In this document: piece after piece, positions 57,207-64,000 of the stretch
Layout: the number at the start of each line of letters is the position of its first letter
Position numbering within the stretch: the stretch's first letter is position 1
DNA from: Beroe forskalii
Taxonomy: Eukaryota > Ctenophora > Nuda > Beroida > Beroidae
Direction of reading: 5' to 3'
NCBI GenBank assembly: GCA_011033025.1
Contig: WFMF01000055.1
Span: forward strand, 124,001 to 188,000
Length of the DNA: 64,000 nucleotides
Notes under the pieces: model-generated
What the model saw: the letters and a program-made list of their open reading frames with translations, nothing else
Told to the model about the DNA's origin: nothing
Databases searched by the model: none
Made by a program: the position numbers and the translations under genes

Positions 57207-58940
57207 TCATTCAGATTTTCTTACAGGCCCAATTTTTAATATGTTGTCGTCATACATAAATTTACCCGAATTTTTATCACGCAACACACTATGAACAGAT
57301 TCAGATTTCTCAAAGGTTATAAATCCAAACTTGTACTCCTTATTTTTTGGTCTGAAGACCTTAAAACTCAATATCTTACCATAATGTGAAAAGAGCTTTC
57401 GAATCTCAAAATATTCGGCATTCTCTGGAATATTACCAACATAAACCTTGTTCATAGCGGTACATTGCTCCCTTGAAACATCAGCTACTTCTTTGATTAC
57501 ATTAGGCGAAGTATTTCTTGATTTGTATCCTGAATAGATATCGACCTGCACTCCTTCAATTCGGTATATTTCTTTAGAGGAACGAAGATTTTCAGCAGAT
57601 TTCACATCCTTGAATTGAATGATGGCATGGTTATCCCTCTGATTGTATCTAACGTTCTTTATGACTCCAACATGAATGAAAAGTTTCTCAAGAGCTATTT
57701 TAGATGTGTGGCCAACCACATTCCAAACCAAAACTTCATTGTCTCTGATTGGTTCATATATTTTGAGAAAACATTCAAATAACTTAAACTGTCTAGTGCT
57801 CTCCAAAACCTTTCTTGCAGAAGAAGATGATGCAAATGTTATCATAGCCATGGAATATTTTGAATATATCTTAATGCATAGTATCTCTCCAGCAAAATGG
57901 AATAATTTAGTGAGATCTTTATTTGAAACTCCAGATGGAAGATTCCATACATAAATATCATTTCTGTCATTGTTGTGTCCAACTTTTACCTCTGTGTCAC
58001 AAAAAAGCTCAGATGATGTCGATGATGATGTTGATGCCTTTTCATTAGAGCAACAATAAACATTGCCAGATTTTTGGTAAGAATTTGGTATATTCTGCTC
58101 ATCAGTTTCAATTGTTTTAGTCTCACTTGCCTCAAAAGCAGCAGGTTCATATTTCACTGAACTGAAATATAATTTCTGAAGTTCAAGCAATATTTTCAAA
58201 GATGGGGCAGATGTGATGTCTTCAGATACCTGTGTGATGAAAGAAAGAAAATCGGCAACTTCAGGAAATATTTTATTGAAATCAAATAAATTATAATTCT
58301 GAATCATAAAGCTTCTATTCTCGATAGATAACGAGACCCATTTTTTCAATAAAGATGCACAGTTTGGCATATCATCATCAAAGATTGTAATCATATCAGC
58401 ACCTGAAAAGTGATCATCAATGTATGCTTCAATGTCATGTGATGAAAATCTATCAATATTTTGTCTCATAAAGGTCTTGATCTTTAATCTTAGCCTCTCT
58501 GAATCATTCTTGCTAAGAAATTGATTTGACGCTTTCAGGTATTTAATGGCATCTCTGAGTGATTTAGTCAAATCAAGATATAAATGCATCCATTCTAAAC
58601 AATGATCAAAAAGCTCTTTCACTCTATAGAGACTAGAAAATTTTAAAATGATAGCTAATTTCTCACAATGGAAGGTTAGATCAGCTCCATGCAAATAAGA
58701 AAGGCAATCTTTCAAAGCATCAAAATCAGTTTCAGTTGAATCTGAAGTTATCAGTTCCTCAAACATCAAAATACCTCCATCATCTCGTATCTTTGAATCT
58801 AAAACTTTACTTTGCTGAGCAAGTACAACACCTGAACAAATGATTTCTTCACATCCAATAAGTACTTTTACCTTGAAAGGAAAATTGTTGTCATTAAAAT
58901 ATCTCATGAAGTCTCCATCTAAGCTGAGATTCTTAGGCAT
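57207..58940 (-). CDS. BTB-like domain fused to three RRMs, copy A
   Basis: A single 577-residue frame without introns. Residues about 20-115 look like a diverged BTB/POZ fold (FKVKVLIGCEEIICSGVVLA, CLSYLHGADLTF, KFSSLYRVKELFDHCLEW). About 150-230 resembles a BACK region (FSSHDIEAYIDDHFSGADM, then LLKKWVSLS). A Ser-rich linker follows, then RRM1 (about 330-400, IYVWNLPSG), RRM2 (about 408-475, VLVWNV, HAIIQF) and RRM3 (about 500-575, VYVGNIP as RNP2, FGFITF as RNP1). BTB domains dimerise or recruit CUL3, and RRMs bind RNA, so a ligase or scaffold acting on RNA-bound proteins is an inference only. I know of no standard family with this layout. The lack of introns suggests origin by retroposition. 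A near copy lies 3.76 kb upstream. Confidence 0.8.
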   Translation of the reverse strand: MPKNLSLDGDFMRYFNDNNFPFKVKVLIGCEEIICSGVVLAQQSKVLDSKIRDDGGILMFEELITSDSTETDFDALKDCLSYLHGADLTFHCEKLAIILKFSSLYRVKELFDHCLEWMHLYLDLTKSLRDAIKYLKASNQFLSKNDSERLRLKIKTFMRQNIDRFSSHDIEAYIDDHFSGADMITIFDDDMPNCASLLKKWVSLSIENRSFMIQNYNLFDFNKIFPEVADFLSFITQVSEDITSAPSLKILLELQKLYFSSVKYEPAAFEASETKTIETDEQNIPNSYQKSGNVYCCSNEKASTSSSTSSELFCDTEVKVGHNNDRNDIYVWNLPSGVSNKDLTKLFHFAGEILCIKIYSKYSMAMITFASSSSARKVLESTRQFKLFECFLKIYEPIRDNEVLVWNVVGHTSKIALEKLFIHVGVIKNVRYNQRDNHAIIQFKDVKSAENLRSSKEIYRIEGVQVDIYSGYKSRNTSPNVIKEVADVSREQCTAMNKVYVGNIPENAEYFEIRKLFSHYGKILSFKVFRPKNKEYKFGFITFEKSESVHSVLRDKNSGKFMYDDNILKIGPVRKSE

Positions 58941-59189
58941 TTTTCAGAAATGCAGATACATTCAATGTGTGTACAAAATCATAGGCATCAATCTAAAAGC
59001 TATTATGCTTAAGTTAGATCATGAAACAAAATAATTAGGCAATCAATATAAAATACATCAGACATGTGCATAATTGCATATTATTTGTTCCATTTTGGGA
59101 TACTTCCAGAGGATGCAGCCAGAGCAAATGTCTAAACCAATATGGAACTGATCAGGCAAGTATATTATAGACAACAATGAAGATAAAAT

Positions 59190-59640
59190 AAAATAATTCA
59201 ATTCAATTATCAATATTTACAGGATAGAAATTAAATTATATAGAAAATTTCTCCTCTGAGGTATAACTAAGGAAGCATCTAGGGTGTGCTGAGGATGGGC
59301 ACCAAGTCAAATCTAAAATATCTTAAAAGGGCCTCCCATTAAAGACTAACAATAATGATATATATTATATACAAATATCAGGGGGTTGTTTTTTTAAAAG
59401 TTTAAAGTATAGCATAATTATAGGAGAGTAAAATAAAACAACATAACTTACATACCCTCGAAACTGGTATATACTTGTCAGTATGAGTGGAAATAAATGA
59501 TCATAATGGTGAATCAGTTAATTTAACATAATAATTTAGCTTATTTACATTATGAGGCCGCAGTTTATGACTTGCTGAGGTCAGGCTGCATCAGTAAAAA
59601 TGTATACCTGCCCAAGGTCAACAAATAATTCAAAAAACCA
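59190..59640 (-). repeat. Dispersed repeat, copy on minus strand
   Basis: Reverse-complement counterpart of 34690-35360. Shared blocks include GGGCCTCCCATTAAAGAC, GGCACCAAGTCAAATC and GCTGAGGTCAGGCTGC. It is interrupted by indels and non-coding. Confidence 0.65.
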
Positions 59641-60315
59641 AATGAGCTAATATCAGTTATTATAGGATTCTCCATCTTTATCATAGGCTATAAATACTAT
59701 AAAAAAGGTGAGCAAATGATATTTTATAACAGTCCAGACAAGAATTACCACAATTTATTTCAACCCAATGCAAAGTGAATAAAATTTTGTGTTAAAAGAA
59801 CTTGTAAATTAGTGCATTAATGTCTACCTATTTACCTTTCAGATTTACTATATCATTCCCCATATCAACATCGTATCTAATTGGTCATCCCCGAAGTGAA
59901 ATTTGGTCATCCATTTTTTGAATTGTTTTTCTGAACAAAAATATATTGATTTTTAAGCTTTAAAACTCAATGGTATTCAGGAAATTTTGATCGAAGATTT
60001 TAGACAAATAGATTATGTTATAATCAACAATCATTCATTATGTTAGTTTCTACAGGGTTGGCTGACATGGGCATAGGTCATAAGTAATAAATTAAAATGT
60101 ATTATACCTACCTGTGGGCGAACTTCGACTCGTTAGAACAAAAGAGCTAGTATCAAAACAACACTGTGAAGTTTTTTCGTGGTTCATGTGCTTGATAAAT
60201 TTATTCGCATACTATAGGTACAATTGAGAACATTCCAATTCCCCCATATCAGCGTATCTATCCGGTCCCAGCCAAGTAAGATCTTATTATCACTCAATTA
60301 TACCCCACACGAAAA

Positions 60316-60383
60316 AATAGGCGGTTATTTTCAACAATTTGACAGTGCATACAAAGTTGATGGCGTCATTGCGGCTGCCTATT
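60316..60383. mobile_element. AATAGGCGG hairpin element, copy 3
   Basis: Starts AATAGGCGGTT and ends GCTGCCTATT. It shares length and termini with copies 1 and 2 and has a GGCGTCATTGCG interior, but is the most diverged. A CCACACGAAA flank resembles the CCTCACGAAAG flank of copy 2. Confidence 0.65.
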
Positions 60384-60978
60384 TATTCTGAGCATATATT
60401 ATGTGATATCATGATGCCTCTGCGCTCAAGAGCTCAAGGATGACCAAAATCATAGAGATACATTATGATCAAATCTAATTAGCTTGCCAACGTTAATATA
60501 TGATTTTCTGGCTTTACGGAGGTGAGAATCGCAAATCTCACCTCCAGAACCCCAAAAAAGTATCACTTACATAGATCAAAAGTAGAAAATATATAGCGTT
60601 TGGTAATCACATTCCTGGTCATCCAGCAGAGCTTTGTATCCGTAGTATCTGCTGCAGCTTTAATAAATTGATGGCTGTTCTGTTTAACCTTTTACCGTCA
60701 CTAATTCAATTCATTGGAACACTATAATGATGTAAAACTCATCCGCCTACTGTTCGTACTTACCTATATATCTTTCATTATAATAGCTGAGAGCAATGCT
60801 TCTATGTTTTCAACGTATTTCGAAAGCGCGATAAAAGAATTGTATGGGTATTTCGCTGTCCTATTTACTCATTGAAAATTAAGAAAACCAAGCAGCAAAT
60901 TTTTGATTAAGTAATTAAGTCATGACGTTTTGGTCATCCCCATATGGTCATCCGTTCTCAATGATATTGATCAGGGTA

Positions 60979-62703
60979 TCATTCTGCATTTCTTGCAGGT
61001 CCAATTTTTAATAGGCAGTCATCATACAGGAATTTTCCTGAAATACTATCATGGAAGACACGATGAACAGAATCAGATTCCTCAAATGTTATAAATCCAA
61101 ACATGCGACCCCTATCCTGATCATTTATGATCTTCAGATTCAATATATTCCCATAATGCGAGAAGAGTTTTCTTATCTCATCAGGCTCTGCATTTTTTGG
61201 AATATTACCAACATAAATTTGATTGATTTTGGTACATGGTTCCTCTGGTTCCTCATCTACTTCTTTAGTCATAGCAGGATACTTCTCTCTACATTTATAT
61301 CCTGAATAAACATCTACCTGCACTCCCTTGATATGATGTATTTTATTAGAAAAACGAAGCTTATTAGCTGATTTTGCATCCTTAAATTCAATGATGGCAT
61401 GGTTCTCTCTTTGATTAAATTTAACATCCTTTATAACTCCTATGTGAGAAAAAACTGACAGAAGATCTTTTTTAGATGCCCGGGCAACCACATTCCAAAT
61501 CAAAACTTCATTGTCACTGATTGGTCTGTATATTTTGAGCAAACATTCTAACAACTTAAACTGCCTAGAGCTCTCCAAAACCTTTTTTGCAGAAATAGAT
61601 GATGTGAATGTTATCATAGCCATAGAATATTTTGAATGTATCTCTATGCATAATATCTCTCCCGCAAAACCGAATAATTTACTGAGATCCTTATTTGAAA
61701 CTCCAGATGGAAGATTCCATACATAAATATCATTTCTGTGATCTGTGTGCCCAACTTTTACCTCTGTGTCACAAAAAACCTCAGATGATGATGTTGATGC
61801 CTTTTCATTAGAGCAACAAGAAACATTGCCAGATTTCTGGTCAGAATTTGGTATATTCTGCTCTTTAGTTTCAATTGTTTTACTCTCACTTGCCTCAAAA
61901 ACAGCAGGTTCATATTTCACTGAACTGAAATATAATTTTTGAAGTTCAAGTAATATTTTCAAAGATGGGGCAGATGTGATGTCTTCAGATACCTGAGTGA
62001 TGAAAGAAAGAAAATCGGCAACTACTGGGAATATCTTATTGAAATTAAATGATTCATAATTCTGAATTATAAAGCTTCTATTCTCAATTGATAGTGAGAC
62101 CCATTTCTTCAATAAAGATGAACAGTTTGGTATGTTATCATCAAAGATTGTAATCATATCAGCACCTGAAAAGTGATCATCAATGTATGCTTCAATGTCC
62201 TGCGATGAGAATCTATCAATATTCTGTCTCATAAAGGTCTTTATCAGTAATCTAAGCCTCTCTGCATCATTCTTGCTATCAAATTGATTTGATGCTTTTA
62301 GGTATTTAATGGCATCTTCCAATGACTTAGTCAAATCAAGATATAAATGCATCCATTCTAAACAATGATCAAAAAGCTCTTTCACTCTATAGAGACTAGA
62401 AAATTTCAAAATGATTGCTAATTTTTCACAATGGAAGGTAAGATCAGCTCCATGTAAATAAGCAAGGCAATCTTTTAAAGCAACAAAATCATTTTCAGTT
62501 GAATCTGAAGTTATCAGTTCCTCAAACATCAAAGTACCTCCATCATCTCGTATCTTTGAATCTAAAACTGTACTTTGCTGAGCAATAACAACACCTGAAC
62601 AAATGATTTCTTCACATCCAATAAGTACTTTTACCTTGAAAGGAAAATTGTTGTCATTGAAATATCTCATGAAGTCTCCATCTAAGCTGAGATTCTTAGG
62701 CAT
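60979..62703 (-). CDS. BTB-like domain fused to three RRMs, copy B
   Basis: 574 residues, single exon, the same layout as copy A. The first 100 residues differ from copy A at about six positions. In contrast, RRM2 and RRM3 differ at roughly a third of positions (for instance VVARASKKDLLSVFSH against VVGHTSKIALEKLFIH). RRM3 keeps IYVGNIPKN and FGFITF, so RNA-contact positions look intact. The frame is uninterrupted, so the gene is probably functional. The faster change in the RNA-binding half suggests a shared BTB partner but different RNA targets (inference). It is in tandem with copy A, same strand. Confidence 0.8.
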   Translation of the reverse strand: MPKNLSLDGDFMRYFNDNNFPFKVKVLIGCEEIICSGVVIAQQSTVLDSKIRDDGGTLMFEELITSDSTENDFVALKDCLAYLHGADLTFHCEKLAIILKFSSLYRVKELFDHCLEWMHLYLDLTKSLEDAIKYLKASNQFDSKNDAERLRLLIKTFMRQNIDRFSSQDIEAYIDDHFSGADMITIFDDNIPNCSSLLKKWVSLSIENRSFIIQNYESFNFNKIFPVVADFLSFITQVSEDITSAPSLKILLELQKLYFSSVKYEPAVFEASESKTIETKEQNIPNSDQKSGNVSCCSNEKASTSSSEVFCDTEVKVGHTDHRNDIYVWNLPSGVSNKDLSKLFGFAGEILCIEIHSKYSMAMITFTSSISAKKVLESSRQFKLLECLLKIYRPISDNEVLIWNVVARASKKDLLSVFSHIGVIKDVKFNQRENHAIIEFKDAKSANKLRFSNKIHHIKGVQVDVYSGYKCREKYPAMTKEVDEEPEEPCTKINQIYVGNIPKNAEPDEIRKLFSHYGNILNLKIINDQDRGRMFGFITFEESDSVHRVFHDSISGKFLYDDCLLKIGPARNAE

Positions 62704-63431
62704 TTTTCAAAAATGCAGTTACATTGAATTTGTGAACAAAGTCAGAGCATATTTTCGAAGACATCAATCTAAAAGCAATGCTTAGGTTAGATGATCAAAC
62801 AAAATAATCAGGAAATCAACATCTGACACATGCATATTCATTCCATTTTGGGATACTTCTTGAGGATGCAGCCTGAGGGATGTTTCTGATTATGTGGTTT
62901 AGACTTGAAGCCCAAAGAGCAAATGTCTCAACCAATATGGACCTGATCAGGCGAGTGTTTATATTACAGACAACAATGAGGATAAAACAACTAATTCAAT
63001 AAAACAAATTACAAATTATATTTTATAAAAGACCAAACCAGAATTTCCATGATTTATTTCATTCCAATGCAAAGTGAATAAAATTTTGTAATAAGAGATA
63101 AATAAGAGAACTGGCAAATTACTGCATTGATGTCAAGTTGTATGATAATAAACTTAACGCAATCAGCTTCTTAAGCAAAGAAGGTACACAGGAGTATTGT
63201 CCACTCTGAACCCAGATATTTACTGTTGTCAGATGAGGAGAGCTGCAAAGCAACTTGTGTTACTGTCACCTTTTCTGTCACTGAATTACTGAAAGACCCT
63301 TGTAACAATTTTGTGCTGTATGGCGTATGCATGAGTTCTCAATGCAGCATCCATCAGCATTCAGCAGGTCTGGAATTGTCCTACGTTGTAGGACCTATTT
63401 TGCGCGCGCATGCGCGTGTGTTCAGAGAATA
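62704..63431. other. Upstream flank of BTB-RRM copy B
   Basis: The part nearest the gene (to about 63000) is homologous to the flank above copy A and should hold the promoter. Beyond it there is only AT-rich DNA up to the third large element. The small plus-strand frame at 63226-63432 runs into that element and is not supported. Confidence 0.5.
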
Positions 63432-64000
63432 GTGGAGACGCTTAGGGACATAAAAATCAAAATGTAAAAATTTCTCTAAAATTGACAAATTTGGTACCAA
63501 AAGAAAGCTCTTGTTGAGTAGATTACGAGATCGACTAGACGCAATCGCGATTCCACGTGTAAAGTGTCCGTGCACGGCTCAGAAGCGCGAGCGCGCGCGA
63601 CGGCTGAAATTGGGTTATTACGTAATTTAATCTCATTTTTATGCTGAAAATTTTATATCATCGTTTTTCCGCAATTTTTTCACATAAGATACAGTTCTAA
63701 ACTGGATTTATAATTGGTACTATGAGATTTCAGATTTTTGAGTGCGCCGCGCACAAAAGTTGCGATTTTACTCGACGCGTAAGTGTTACAATATTTGGGC
63801 GCTAGGTAAAAATATATTTGTAGGAAATCTGCATAAAACTGGCTTTTATGCCATGTCAATGCCGATAACAGTGGTTATGCTTTATTTGGGTCTCATTTCA
63901 TTATCAAATGATATCAATGGCTGCATTATGAAGTCATTGCTATACTATTTTAAGGGAATAACTCCAATATGGTCTTGATGATCTAGTTTCAGTTATAAAT
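63432..64000. mobile_element. Large TA-flanked element, copy 3 (left end only)
   Basis: Begins GTGGAGACGCTTAGGGAC after TA, then follows the left ends of copies 1 and 2 almost base for base up to the window edge. It continues outside the window. Confidence 0.85.

Larger units (their letters stand above)
58941..60978. other. Spacer between the two BTB-RRM genes
   Basis: The first ~250 bases above copy A match those above copy B (for example CCATTTTGGGATACTTC), so the duplicated unit includes the upstream region. A dispersed repeat (59190-59640) and a short AATAGGCGG element (60316-60383) lie within. No other gene is seen. Confidence 0.6.

Overview
This is nuclear DNA from an animal. Genes are split by GT-AG introns, intergenic DNA is AT-rich and full of nested repeats, and a LINE carries two open frames. 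Three genes match metazoan families: a centriolar-satellite protein like CEP72, a sperm cyclic-nucleotide receptor like CNBD2, and a glucose-6-phosphate translocase like SLC37A4. A Notch-ligand-type DSL protein points to Metazoa as well. An invertebrate, perhaps a cnidarian or another early-branching lineage, is my inference; no single marker fixes the taxon. All exon models come from reading splice sites and phases by eye.

Left third (1-18 kb): a DSL-repeat transmembrane protein with a tyrosine-motif tail (minus) sits head to head with CEP72 (plus). CEP72 ends tail to tail with CNBD2 (minus). Two features stand out. Several CEP72 exon edges, including splice sites, have been multiplied into tandem arrays, and CNBD2 has an in-frame TAA just before a good donor. 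A CNBD2 intron holds a lone LINE ORF1-type gene.

Middle (18-43 kb): a graveyard of mobile DNA. A family of large elements starts with GTGGAGACGCTTAGGGAC, is flanked by TA, and encodes no transposase I can see. Copies lie at 21.3-27.6 kb and 32.2-41.4 kb, with a third entering the right edge. They carry a 48-bp minisatellite, several small inverted-repeat elements and a dead LINE fragment. Between the first two lie weak candidate exons of an unidentified gene and telomere-like CCCTAA tracts inside CRE-containing inverted-repeat elements.

Right third (43-64 kb): the 3' part of a kelch-repeat gene (minus), an intact two-ORF LINE (minus), SLC37A4 (minus, five exons, complete), and a tandem pair of intronless genes coding a BTB-like domain joined to three RRMs (minus).

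The best candidates for something undescribed are the DSL-array receptor with ITIM/ITAM-like tyrosines and the BTB-triple-RRM pair, whose RNA-binding halves have diverged far more than their BTB halves.
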